From Pseudomonadota bacterium (GTDB lineage: Bacteria; Pseudomonadota; Gammaproteobacteria; Burkholderiales; Rhodocyclaceae), in the NCBI GenBank assembly GCA_018262195.1, contig JAGTRS010000043.1, forward strand, positions 1 through 33,138: DNA of 33,138 nt. Reading direction: 5' to 3'. The notes beneath the pieces were generated by a model. It made no database searches, was not told the origin of the DNA, and was given only the letters and a program-made list of their open reading frames with translations. Shown in pieces: positions 24,977 to 33,138 of the stretch; within the stretch, counting starts at the first letter, position 1, and the number at the start of each line of letters is the position of its first letter. Position numbers and translations under genes: made by a program.

Positions 24977-25663
24977 ATGCATGCCCTGCCCCACCTTGCC
25001 GTACTCGACTGGTTGTCCCTGACGGTTTTCTTCGCCTGCTGGGCCGGCTACGCATGGTATTCGGAACACAGCCAGTGGGGCGCCAGCGGTCTGATCCGCA
25101 CGACCCAGCACTATCGTCTGAAATGGGCCTACCGCATGCTTGAGCGCGACGTACGAGTCACCGACTCGACGCTGATCGGCAACCTGGTGACCAGCGTTTC
25201 GTTCTACGCCAATACCACCATCTACATCATCGCCGGCCTGGTCGCTGCCCTCGGCGCCTCCGACAAGCTGGTCAGCTTCACCGCCGATCTCCCCTTCGGC
25301 AATACCGGCAACCGTGAATTGCTCGAAATCAAGCTGATGTTGGTGCTGGCCAGCTTCGTATACGCCTATTTCAAGTTCACCTGGTCACTACGCCAGTTCA
25401 ACCTGCTCTCCATCCTGGTCGGCGCAGCGCCTTTCGGCAAGCCGGGCGAAGCCGGGATCGACACCTACGCTCAGCGCGTGGCCAGTGCCAACAATCTGGC
25501 CGGCGACGACTTCAACCGCGGTATCCGCGCCTACTATTTCGGACTGGCCGCTTCGGGCTGGCTGCTCAATACGGCTGCCCTCGGCCTGTTGTCGATCGTC
25601 GTGCTGATCGTTTTATTCCGCCGAGACTACCGCTCGCCGGCCCTGCAAATCCTGCGCGATTAA
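24977..25663 (+). CDS. DUF599 family membrane protein
   Basis: A 228-residue inner-membrane protein with about four hydrophobic helices (first in AVLDWLSLTVFFACWAGYAW). Family-like blocks are RMLERDVRVTDSTLIGNL, SVSFYANTTIYIIAGL and FTWSLRQFNL. Function is unknown. The ATG at 24977 is chosen because the protein then begins right before the first helix; the 34 codons upstream look non-coding. RarD starts five bases after its stop, so the two are co-transcribed. Confidence 0.85.
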   Translation: MHALPHLAVLDWLSLTVFFACWAGYAWYSEHSQWGASGLIRTTQHYRLKWAYRMLERDVRVTDSTLIGNLVTSVSFYANTTIYIIAGLVAALGASDKLVSFTADLPFGNTGNRELLEIKLMLVLASFVYAYFKFTWSLRQFNLLSILVGAAPFGKPGEAGIDTYAQRVASANNLAGDDFNRGIRAYYFGLAASGWLLNTAALGLLSIVVLIVLFRRDYRSPALQILRD

Positions 25664-25668
25664 CCACG

Positions 25669-26556
25669 ATGACGCCGAAAAGCCAGCTAGCCGGCATCGG
25701 CTATGGTCTGCTCGCCTATGTGATCTGGGGCTTCTTCCCGCTGTTCTTCCGGCAGCTATCCCATGTCTCGCCCATGGACGTATTGTCCAATCGTGCCGTC
25801 TGGGCCTGCATTTTCGTTAGTCTCCTGCTGACACTGCGTCAACGCTGGAGCAAGGTACTGGCCGTTTTTCAGACCCCACGCCAGTTGGCCATGCTGGCGC
25901 TGGCCGCCTTGCTGGTGGGCAGCAACTGGCTGATGTTCCTGTGGGCGGTGGCTCATCAGCAGGTGGTTGCCTCCAGCCTGGGTTATTTCCTGACACCGCT
26001 GATCAACGTGCTGCTTGGCCTCATTGTGCTCAAGGAGCGCCTGAACCGCCTCGAATGGATTTCGGTTGCCTTCGCCGTTGCAGCCATTGCCAATGAGGTC
26101 GCCACGCTGGGCAGTCTGCCCTGGGTATCTCTGTTTCTTGCCGCCACTTTTGGCACCTATGGTCTGGTCCGTAAGCAGGTGCCGGTCGATGCACTGTCCG
26201 GACTATGGCTGGAAACCCTGGCCATGCTACCGATCTGCGGGCTCTACGCGCTCTGGGAGATGCAGAGCGGACATATGGTCTTTGCCGCCCATGACACGAC
26301 GACGGCAAGTCTGCTGGTCGGCGCCGGGGTCCTGACGGCGTTGCCACTGATGGCCTTTGCCGCCGCCACCCAACGCCTCGACCTGGCGACCGTCGGCATG
26401 CTGATGTACATCAACCCGACCATGCAGTTCGGCACGGCCATCTGGATTTTCGGCGAACCGATGCAGACCGAACGGTTGATCAGCTTTGGCCTGATCTGGA
26501 TCGGTCTCTTCATTTTCAGCTGGAGCATGTGGCAGAAATACCGGAGGCCGGCCTGA
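25669..26556 (+). CDS. rarD: EamA-family transporter RarD
   Basis: A 295-residue ten-helix drug/metabolite transporter. It starts with the RarD-typical GIGYGLLAYVIWGFFPLFF and has SNRAVWACIF, NWLMFLWAV, SLGYFLTPLINVLLG and the late MYINPTMQF block. E. coli rarD was first linked to chloramphenicol resistance, but the physiological substrate is unclear. It lies between a DUF599 gene (five bases) and a spermidine-synthase-like gene whose ATG overlaps its stop by one base. Confidence 0.9.
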   Translation: MTPKSQLAGIGYGLLAYVIWGFFPLFFRQLSHVSPMDVLSNRAVWACIFVSLLLTLRQRWSKVLAVFQTPRQLAMLALAALLVGSNWLMFLWAVAHQQVVASSLGYFLTPLINVLLGLIVLKERLNRLEWISVAFAVAAIANEVATLGSLPWVSLFLAATFGTYGLVRKQVPVDALSGLWLETLAMLPICGLYALWEMQSGHMVFAAHDTTTASLLVGAGVLTALPLMAFAAATQRLDLATVGMLMYINPTMQFGTAIWIFGEPMQTERLISFGLIWIGLFIFSWSMWQKYRRPA

Positions 26557-27899
26557 TGTCGCGCACGCTACTCTACGCCATCGTCTTCATCGAAGGCTTC
26601 TGTTCGCTCGGCGCCGAAGTCATCGCCCTGCGCCGACTGGTACCCCATGTCGGCAGTTCCATCGTCGTCACTGCCCCGACCATCGGCTTCTTCCTGCTCG
26701 CCTTGGCCCTCGGCTATGCCTCAGGCGCCCGCGTCGCAGCCGACTACAAGCTAGTAGTCGCCCGCAACTTCCTGATTTCAGCAGCATTGGCCGGCATCGG
26801 ACTGGCTGGTATCAGCGTCGACTGGATGTTTACCCATCTGCAGCCGGTCATGGTTGCCTACCTTTTCTTCATTGGCGGCGTACTCTGCCCGCTGGCCTGG
26901 CTGCTCGGCCAGACCGTACCGATCCTGACCAACCTGATGCAGGCCGAGCGTACCGGCGAAGCCAGCGGTCTGGCGCTGTACTGGTCGACGCTCGGCTCCT
27001 TCCTTGGTTCGCTCACACTGTCGCTCATTGTCATGCAGTGGCTGGGCGTTTCGGCGGCCGTCTTTGCCTGCGCCTTCGGGCTGGTGATCGGTGTTCTGTT
27101 GCTCGCCAGCCGGAATTTGAAACTGGCGGCTCTTTCAGTGCTGACCGTTACAACTGCAGCAGGCTTCAATTTCCAGCATGACGTGACCGCCGATACGGCC
27201 TACGCCGAATACATCGTCGGCCCGGTCGAGCTGGCGGGCCAGCAGGAGCCGCGTGCCTTCATGGTCAACAAGTCGCTGGCCTCGCTGATCGACGACAGCG
27301 AGCCGCCCAACTACACGCGCTACATCAGGCACCTGCGGCAGATCCTGCTCGACGATCTCTGTTTCAGGGACAAGGAAATCCTCGTCCTCGGCGCTGGCGG
27401 CTTCACGCTCTCCCACCGCGAACCGCTGAATCGCTACACCTACGTCGATATCGACCCGGCCATCCGCGACATCGCTGAAAAGCATTTTCTGAGGGAACCG
27501 TCCCGTGGCGAATTCATCGCCGACGATGCCCGGCGCTTCATCGCCACCACCGAGCGCCGTTTCGATGCCGTGGTCGTCGATGTCTACAGCTCCCACACTT
27601 CGATCCCCAGCCATCTCGTCACCCGCGAATTCTGGGCCGGCACCCGCCGCGTGTTGAAACCGGAAGGCGTACTGCTGGCCAATCTGATTCTCGACGGCAA
27701 GCTGGAAACGCCCTACGCCCGCAACCTGCTGGCCACTATCGAGAGTGTTTTCGGTCGTTGCGCCGTCGATGTGCTGCACAAGGCAAAGGCACTGGCCAAT
27801 GTCGAAGTCAGCTGTTTTGCCAGCAGCCAGCCGACACCAAGCGGCATCTACGTCGATGAGAAGAACCGCGCCGACCTCGATCTTGCACGCTCACGCTGA
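26556..27899 (+). CDS. Fused membrane/spermidine-synthase-like protein
   Basis: A 447-residue protein. The first about 205 residues form roughly seven membrane helices (start LLYAIVFIEGFCSLGAEVIALR, given as LLYAIVFIEGF). The C-terminal part resembles a spermidine-synthase-type methyltransferase-fold domain: LVLGAGGFTLS, YVDIDPAIRDIAEKHFL, ADDARRFI and FDAVVVDVYSS. The glycine-rich motif is LGAGGF rather than the GGGDG of true spermidine synthases, so a polyamine substrate is uncertain. The ATG at 26556 shares one base with the rarD stop and has GGAGG upstream; a GTG nine codons earlier is rejected. Confidence 0.85.
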   Translation: MSRTLLYAIVFIEGFCSLGAEVIALRRLVPHVGSSIVVTAPTIGFFLLALALGYASGARVAADYKLVVARNFLISAALAGIGLAGISVDWMFTHLQPVMVAYLFFIGGVLCPLAWLLGQTVPILTNLMQAERTGEASGLALYWSTLGSFLGSLTLSLIVMQWLGVSAAVFACAFGLVIGVLLLASRNLKLAALSVLTVTTAAGFNFQHDVTADTAYAEYIVGPVELAGQQEPRAFMVNKSLASLIDDSEPPNYTRYIRHLRQILLDDLCFRDKEILVLGAGGFTLSHREPLNRYTYVDIDPAIRDIAEKHFLREPSRGEFIADDARRFIATTERRFDAVVVDVYSSHTSIPSHLVTREFWAGTRRVLKPEGVLLANLILDGKLETPYARNLLATIESVFGRCAVDVLHKAKALANVEVSCFASSQPTPSGIYVDEKNRADLDLARSR

Positions 27900-27950
27900 A
27901 GCGGACAATCAGCCCGCCAGCGTATTCCCGGCAATAACCAGACCCTGGAT

Positions 27951-28682
27951 TTACCCCAGGCGTCGCCGCGCCTCGAACAGGCAGACACCCGCCGCCACGG
28001 ACACATTCAAGCTTTCAACGGTGCCGTGCATTGGTATCTTGACCAGCTGATCGCAATTTTCGCGGGTCAGGCGGCGCATGCCCTCGCCTTCGGCGCCCAA
28101 TACCCAAGCCGTCGCTTTTGGCCACTCGGCGGCGTAGAGGTCACTTTCAGCCTCACCCGCCGTGCCGATCACCCAGATTTCGCGTTCCTGCAGTTCGCGC
28201 AAGGTACGGGCAAGATTGGTCACCATCACGTAAGGGACGGTTTCAGCGGCGCCGCACGCAGTCTTGGCGGCCACATCGGTCAGGCCGACAGCCCGGTCCT
28301 TGGGCGCGATGACCGCATGCACCCCGGCCGCATCGGCGACCCGCAGGCAGGCACCCAGGTTGCGTGGGTCGGTAATGCCATCGAGCACGAGCAGGAAAGC
28401 CGGTTCTTCGAGGGTATCAAGCACATCGTCAAGATACGCCACCTTGCGACCACCTTCGATGCGGGCAACAACCCCCTGATGCCTGGCGCCGGGGGCCATG
28501 CCGTCCAGACGCTTGCCATCGCAGGCAACCACGCTGATGCCTTGCAACTCGGCATGGCTGAGCAAATCACGGGCTCGCGCATCCTGGCGCGTAGCATCAA
28601 TCAGAATTTCCTTGACCGAGCCCGGATCGTGACGAAGTTTGGCGGTAATGGCATGAAAACCATAAATCAGGCGGGAGGACAT
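27951..28682 (-). CDS. rlmB: 23S rRNA (guanosine-2'-O-)-methyltransferase RlmB
   Basis: A 243-residue SPOUT (TrmH-family) methyltransferase expected to methylate G2251 of 23S rRNA using S-adenosylmethionine. An N-terminal L30e-like substrate-binding domain (YGFHAITAKL, HQGVVARI) is followed by the knot motifs: DGITDPRNLGACLR (about residue 100), VLGAEGEGMRRL (about 194) and IPMHGTVESLNVSVAAGV (from 216). In many proteobacteria rlmB lies right after rnr. Here rnr is on the same strand about 1.7 kb upstream, with hemerythrin and HDOD genes in between. It is convergent with the spermidine-synthase-like gene. Confidence 0.95.
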   Translation of the reverse strand: MSSRLIYGFHAITAKLRHDPGSVKEILIDATRQDARARDLLSHAELQGISVVACDGKRLDGMAPGARHQGVVARIEGGRKVAYLDDVLDTLEEPAFLLVLDGITDPRNLGACLRVADAAGVHAVIAPKDRAVGLTDVAAKTACGAAETVPYVMVTNLARTLRELQEREIWVIGTAGEAESDLYAAEWPKATAWVLGAEGEGMRRLTRENCDQLVKIPMHGTVESLNVSVAAGVCLFEARRRLG

Positions 28683-28773
28683 GACTGCTTTCGTAATTCA
28701 GGATGGCGGATTCTACCGCGCCACCCGGTACCGCCGGAAACCGGCCTGATTCGGACCAGCCTTCAGGAAGGAC

Positions 28774-29337
28774 CTAGAAGCCCTGCAGCAGCGAATCTTC
28801 GCGGGAAATCCAGCGCGACAACAGGAGATCGTGCAAGGCAATGTGATTGGTGATCCAGCGGGTCAGCAACTGATCAAGTTCGCGAATTCTGGAAACAACA
28901 TGCAGTTGATCTAGCGAAGAGACAATTTCCTGAACCTTGGCAGCGATCTCGGCATGATCTTCCATGTGAGCCTGGCAGACATCCCGATCGACCATGAGCA
29001 TCAGCGAGTCACGCATGATGCTTTCTTCCGTCTTGAAGTGATCGAGAATGAAGGAAAACACGTCACCAAGCATGCCGATCAACTGATTTTCGCAACGCTC
29101 CCGGAAGTCATTTCGGCAACCGCTGCAATCTGCAAAGCTGATATGGTCAATGCAGACCTTGCGCAGATTTGCGATGGCAGACACCAGAAAACGATGCTCG
29201 AAATCGATGAGCTTATGGCCGGTAATCAATTCCGGGGGCAGGTCACCCGTTGCCAGCCAGTGTGCGGTAATGTCCGATAGCGAATCAACGGATTCATCCC
29301 TGCGAATCGGGATTGAAACCGCCCGCTGTGTCGTCAT
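28774..29337 (-). CDS. Hemerythrin-domain protein with an extra cysteine cluster
   Basis: A 187-residue four-helix protein. All seven di-iron ligands of the hemerythrin family can be placed: H48, H100, E104, H124, H128, H165 and D170 (motifs IDFEH, HFKTEE, HMEDH and NHIALHD). It should therefore bind a non-haem di-iron centre and perhaps O2 or NO. Between the first two helices is an insert with C62, C71, C74 and C82 (ADCSGCRNDFRERC), unusual for plain bacteriohemerythrins and able to bind zinc or an iron-sulfur cluster. The ATG at 29337 has GGAG five bases before it; an ATG five codons upstream is the alternative start. It is divergent from an HDOD gene. Confidence 0.88.
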   Translation of the reverse strand: MTTQRAVSIPIRRDESVDSLSDITAHWLATGDLPPELITGHKLIDFEHRFLVSAIANLRKVCIDHISFADCSGCRNDFRERCENQLIGMLGDVFSFILDHFKTEESIMRDSLMLMVDRDVCQAHMEDHAEIAAKVQEIVSSLDQLHVVSRIRELDQLLTRWITNHIALHDLLLSRWISREDSLLQGF

Positions 29338-29458
29338 TGCCGCTCCAAACATATTAACTTTCTACATTTTAATATGATTTCATTGAACCGAACTACGCCT
29401 ATTCATTTCTGAGTAATACTGCCGTTAATCAAATATCAGACCCATTCAGGGAAAGAAC

Positions 29459-30325
29459 TTGCTGTCGGACAATCAAAAACGCTGGGGTGTTGATCAATGG
29501 GCAGCCTACCTGAGCAGCCGGGAGTTGCCCTGCATGCCGCGCTCAAAAGCACGGCTGCTTGAGCTTGAAGCGGAGCAAGGGGACAGGCTCGCGGCGTGTG
29601 ACCTTGCCGATATCGCTGCTGCAGACCCATTTCTTTGCCTCCGCCTGCTGCGCGAAGCGGAGAATCACCGAGTCCAGCGCCTGGCCCATGAGACGACGAC
29701 GCCACTTGGCGCAGTCATGCAACTCGGCACCGACACCTTCCACAAGCTGCTTTTGAATTGCCCGGAAACTGACGAAACCAACCCCGGTCTTGCCGAATGT
29801 GAAGCCCGAGCCCACCTTGCGAGCCGGCTTGCCCTGCGCTGGGGTAGCGCCCGGGCTGACGTATCCCCTGACGAAATAGCCATGGCTGCGCTGCTTTCGG
29901 AAATTGGCGAGCTCCTGCTTTGGTCTTTTGCCGAGGATCTGCCCCAGGCTGCCCTGACCGCCCGGCACTCAGGGCGTTCGCCAAGGTCGGTTCAGGCTCA
30001 GGTCGACACCTGCGGTTTTCGTTTCAAGGACTTGACGCTGAAGTGCTCCCTGATCTGGCACCTCCCCCCCCTGCTGACACAACTGATCCGCGGCATCGAC
30101 AACACGCGCTCCAACCTGTCGCGCCTCTGCGTTGATACGGCCCGCCATATAACGACCGAGGGAGGGGTCAGCCCTGCGCTACCTTCCGATATCGCAGAAG
30201 CCAAGCATCTCATCCCCGGCGCCTCGCTCGAATGGCTGGCCGAGCAGCTCCCCGGCCTCGACGAAGAACAAATCGCCAATATCGTCCTCAAGGCGGCCGA
30301 TCTGCTCGACCCGACTCACCACTGA
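29459..30325 (+). CDS. HDOD-domain signalling protein
   Basis: A 288-residue soluble protein with an HDOD (HD-related output) domain over most of its length: LLELEAEQGDRLAACDLADIAAADPFLCLRLLRE is the typical start, shown here by LADIAAADPFLCLRLLRE, then GAVMQLGTDTFHKLLL and the EIAMAALLSEIGELLLW helix. HDOD proteins act as output or scaffold modules in stress and cyclic-di-GMP-linked signalling; enzyme activity is not expected because HD metal ligands are absent. The start is TTG at 29459 with AGGGAAAG upstream. It shares a 121-base intergenic region with the divergent hemerythrin gene. Confidence 0.85.
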   Translation: MLSDNQKRWGVDQWAAYLSSRELPCMPRSKARLLELEAEQGDRLAACDLADIAAADPFLCLRLLREAENHRVQRLAHETTTPLGAVMQLGTDTFHKLLLNCPETDETNPGLAECEARAHLASRLALRWGSARADVSPDEIAMAALLSEIGELLLWSFAEDLPQAALTARHSGRSPRSVQAQVDTCGFRFKDLTLKCSLIWHLPPLLTQLIRGIDNTRSNLSRLCVDTARHITTEGGVSPALPSDIAEAKHLIPGASLEWLAEQLPGLDEEQIANIVLKAADLLDPTHH

Positions 30326-30341
30326 GGACGTCCCACGGCAA

Positions 30342-32759
30342 TCAGCGCCGCTTGCTAGCGGCTTTCCGCGGTGGTTTGGCAGCCCCGCCCTTGCTCTTGG
30401 CCGGAGCCTTCTTGGCAACTGGCTTTGGCTTGCTCTTTGCCGGCTTGACTGGCGCCTTGACCACAGCCTTGACCGGTGAGGCAGGCTGACGGACTGGCTT
30501 GACTGACGCTTTGGCAGCAGCAGGCCGACCCATGGCCTTGCCAGCCATTTTTCCCGCCGTCTTTCCGCCACGCGATGTTTTGTCATCACCAGCCAACACG
30601 AAATCAATCCTGTTTGACTCAAGATCGGCACGCACCAACCGGACCCGCACCCGGTCGCCAAGGCGAAAACGCTGCCCCGTCCGCTCGCCAAGCATCTGGT
30701 GCTTGATGTTGTCGAACTGGAAGTAGTCGGAACCCAGCTCCGAAACGTGCACCAGGCCTTCGATATAGATGGTGTCGAGCGCTACAAAGATACCGAATGC
30801 CGTCACCGCCGAAATCGTCCCGTCGAACTCTTCGCCGATGCGCTCCTTCATGAAGAAGCACTTCAGCCAGTTCTCGACATCGCGCGTCGCCTCGTCAGCC
30901 CGCCGCTCGGTAGACGAGCATTGCAGGCCAATATCGTCCCACTCGCGCGACGGCACATATTTCTCACCAGCCAGCACCGCCTTGATGGCGCGATGCACCA
31001 GCAGATCTGGATAACGGCGGATCGGCGAGGTGAAGTGAGTGTAATGCTCATAGGCCAGGCCAAAGTGGCCGACATTATCCGGGCTGTACATCGCCTGCCG
31101 GAGCGAGCGAAGCATCACTGTCTGCAACAACTGGAAGTCCGGACGCTGCTTGACCTTTTCGAGCAGGATGCCGTAATCCTTTGCCCGTGGCTCATCGCCA
31201 CCGCCGAGAGCGAGTCCGAACTCGCCAAGGAAGGCGCGGAGATTCTTCAGCTTGTCTTCCGACGGTGACTCGTGGATGCGATAGAGGCAAGTCTGCTTGT
31301 TCTCAGCGAGGAAATCCGAAGCGCAGACATTGGCCGCCAGCATGCACTCCTCGATGATGCGGTGGGCATCGTTGCGTACCACCGGCACGATGTTCTCGAT
31401 CTTGCCCTGCTCGTTGAACAGCATCTGGGTTTCGGTCGTTTCGAAATCGATCGCCCCTCGCTGCCCCCGGGCCTTATGCAAGGCACCGAACAGCTTGTAG
31501 AGATTCTGCACGTGCGGCAGTACGCTGCGGTGCACATCGCTTTCCGGCTTTTTCTCACCAGAAAGCCACGACCACACGAGGTTGTAGGTCAATCGAGCAT
31601 GCGAGCGGAAAACCGCCGGGTAAAAACGATACTTTCCGATCTTTCCGGTGCTGCTGATCTCCATGTCGCAAACCATCGCCATCCGCTCGACATCCGGGTT
31701 CAGCGAACAGATACCGTTCGACAGTTTTTCCGGCAGCATCGGAATCACCCGACGCGGGAAATAGACCGAATTGCCCCGTTCCAGAGCCTCCTTGTCGAGT
31801 GCCATGCCCGGCTTGACGTAATGTGAGACGTCGGCAATCGCCACCACCAGCCGCCAGCCGCGCCCTTTTTTCTCGCAAAACACTGCATCGTCGAAGTCGC
31901 GTGCCGTTTCACCATCAATGGTAACCAACGGCAACTCGCGCAAATCCTCCCGGCCAGCAAAATCGGCTTTCTTGACTTTGTCCGGCAGGGCCTTGTTCTC
32001 CTCCAGCGCAGCCTTCGAAAACTCGAACGGCAGATCGTGCTTACGCAAAGCAATCTCGATCTCCATGCCGGGATCGGCATAGTTACCCAGCGTCTCGATA
32101 ATTTGCCCGATTGGCTTGGAGTACTTGCTCGGCTGCTCGATGATCTCAACCATCACCACCTGGCCCGACTCCGGCTTGAACTTCGCCTTCTTCTCGGGCG
32201 GCACCAGAATATCCTGCGAAATACGCTTATTCTCGGGCACTACGAACACGACACCGTGCTCGACGAACACACGACCGACCACCCGGGAATTTACGCGCTC
32301 TGTCACTTCGACAATGCCGCCTTCGGGACGCCCCTTCCGGTCGATACCGGTCACCCGGACCAGCGCCCTGTCACCGTGCAGCACCTTACCCATCTGGTGC
32401 TGATCGAGGAAAATATCGGCACTTCCATCGTCCGGAACAAGGAAACCGTAGCCATCCGGATGCCCCTGCACCCGCCCAGGCGTCAGACTGGCTCGCTCGG
32501 GCAGGATGTACGCTCCCTTGCGGTTGCGCATCAATTGCCCCTCGCGCTCCATCGCGCCCAACCGGCGCTGGAACATTTCGCGCTCAGTGCTGGTGATATC
32601 AAGCAATTCGGTCAGCTCGGCAAACTCGAGCGGCCGACCTTCATCAGCCAGCACCTGCGATACATATTCGCGTGACGGCAAAGGAAATTCGTAGCGGGCT
32701 AATTCACGCTCGAAAAATGGGTCGGCTCGACGGATTTTGGACAGCTTCTTTCTTGACAT
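30342..32759 (-). CDS. rnr: Ribonuclease R
   Basis: An 805-residue 3'-5' exoribonuclease that degrades structured RNA and acts in tRNA/rRNA quality control. In order: N-terminal winged-helix region (about 1-90), cold-shock/OB domains (GRVQGHPDGYGFLVPD from residue 95), the RNB catalytic domain with D282, D288, D290 and D291 in IDGETARDFDDAV, an S1 domain from about residue 640 (FDGTISAVTAFGIFVAL), and a Lys/Ala/Pro-rich basic tail from about 724 to the end. The ATG at 32759 has AGAGGAAA upstream on the minus strand. The gene is divergent from tRNA-Leu, and its start codon lies within the tRNA promoter. Confidence 0.96.
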   Translation of the reverse strand: MSRKKLSKIRRADPFFERELARYEFPLPSREYVSQVLADEGRPLEFAELTELLDITSTEREMFQRRLGAMEREGQLMRNRKGAYILPERASLTPGRVQGHPDGYGFLVPDDGSADIFLDQHQMGKVLHGDRALVRVTGIDRKGRPEGGIVEVTERVNSRVVGRVFVEHGVVFVVPENKRISQDILVPPEKKAKFKPESGQVVMVEIIEQPSKYSKPIGQIIETLGNYADPGMEIEIALRKHDLPFEFSKAALEENKALPDKVKKADFAGREDLRELPLVTIDGETARDFDDAVFCEKKGRGWRLVVAIADVSHYVKPGMALDKEALERGNSVYFPRRVIPMLPEKLSNGICSLNPDVERMAMVCDMEISSTGKIGKYRFYPAVFRSHARLTYNLVWSWLSGEKKPESDVHRSVLPHVQNLYKLFGALHKARGQRGAIDFETTETQMLFNEQGKIENIVPVVRNDAHRIIEECMLAANVCASDFLAENKQTCLYRIHESPSEDKLKNLRAFLGEFGLALGGGDEPRAKDYGILLEKVKQRPDFQLLQTVMLRSLRQAMYSPDNVGHFGLAYEHYTHFTSPIRRYPDLLVHRAIKAVLAGEKYVPSREWDDIGLQCSSTERRADEATRDVENWLKCFFMKERIGEEFDGTISAVTAFGIFVALDTIYIEGLVHVSELGSDYFQFDNIKHQMLGERTGQRFRLGDRVRVRLVRADLESNRIDFVLAGDDKTSRGGKTAGKMAGKAMGRPAAAKASVKPVRQPASPVKAVVKAPVKPAKSKPKPVAKKAPAKSKGGAAKPPRKAASKRR

Positions 32760-32780
32760 TAACTATATTTCCTCTAAAAT
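32753..32780 (+). promoter_or_regulatory. Promoter of the first tRNA-Leu gene
   Basis: A consensus -35 TTGACA (32753-32758) and -10 TAAAAT (32775-32780) are separated by 16 bases; the tRNA begins 19 bases after the -10. The GC-rich discriminator CGCGC that follows is typical of stringently controlled stable-RNA promoters. The -35 box overlaps the rnr start codon (32757-32759, opposite strand). Confidence 0.8.
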
Positions 32781-32799
32781 TCGCGCTCTTCACACCTGT

Positions 32800-32884
<85 letters not shown>

Positions 32885-32896
32885 AAGATTCGGATC

Positions 32897-32930
32897 AAAG
32901 GCTTCGAGAAATCGAGGCCTTTTTTCTTTT
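32897..32930 (+). terminator. Rho-independent terminator after tRNA-Leu copy 1
   Basis: An 11-bp stem (AAAGGCTTCGA at 32897-32907 with TCGAGGCCTTT at 32912-32922, one G-U pair) with a GAAA tetraloop, followed by a T-rich run to 32930. Confidence 0.9.
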
Positions 32931-33007
32931 GGGTATTCACCGAACCACTGCGCGGATTGTCTCACAGCGTCATGAAAAGCCTGAACTCAATCTCGACGGA
33001 AAAACAG

Positions 33008-33035
33008 TTTACAGCAATCCAAAATCATGTAAAAT
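33008..33035 (+). promoter_or_regulatory. Promoter of the second tRNA-Leu gene
   Basis: TTTACA (33008-33013) and TAAAAT (33030-33035) with a 16-base spacer, and 19 bases from the -10 to the tRNA: the same geometry as copy 1. The 19-base leader is nearly identical to that of copy 1 (two differences). Confidence 0.78.
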
Positions 33036-33054
33036 GCGCGCTCTTCGCACCTGT

Positions 33055-33138
<84 letters not shown>

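Overview
The window is about 33 kb of GC-rich, densely coded proteobacterial chromosome. Gene content and protein style (separate CysD/CysN, a CbbR-clade LysR regulator, an M17 peptidase operon, rnr and rlmB, paired TonB receptors, GGDEF/HDOD/hemerythrin signalling) suggest a free-living respiratory betaproteobacterium, most likely Rhodocyclales (Dechloromonas/Azonexus-like). That placement is inference, because no rRNA or single-copy phylogenetic marker is in view. I see no insertion sequence, prophage, integrase or CRISPR array.

Left part (1-6.6 kb): the end of cysD and all of cysN (sulfate activation), closed by a strong terminator. Next comes a possible inorganic-carbon/ion-homeostasis locus. 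It holds a minus-strand CbbR-like LysR regulator, divergent from two tandem TerB-like genes that each carry the same promoter block. These are followed by an SbtA-type bicarbonate permease overlapping an SbtB-type PII protein, and then an Alx/TerC membrane protein. No RuBisCO or carboxysome gene is in view.

Centre (6.8-18.8 kb): a minus-strand TonB receptor plus YfiR pair faces, across a 347-base control region, a tight plus-strand operon of four genes: TonB receptor, periplasmic DUF4198-like protein, NapH/NosR/CcoG-like polyferredoxin, and CcdA/TauE-like membrane protein. The operon looks like redox-assisted acquisition or handling of a metal, with copper or iron the best guesses. An MdtA/MdtB-type RND pump pair follows without an outer-membrane channel.

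Right part (18.9-33.1 kb): a DUF4124 protein; a response regulator, M17 aminopeptidase, isochorismatase-fold hydrolase and DUF1415 run; a minus-strand GGDEF, zinc-ribbon and small-protein run; a DUF599, RarD and spermidine-synthase-like run; rlmB; a hemerythrin protein with an extra cysteine cluster, divergent from an HDOD protein; RNase R; and two nearly identical tRNA-Leu(CAG) genes with matched promoters. The first tRNA promoter overlaps the start codon of rnr. The window ends one base before the expected 3' A of the second tRNA.
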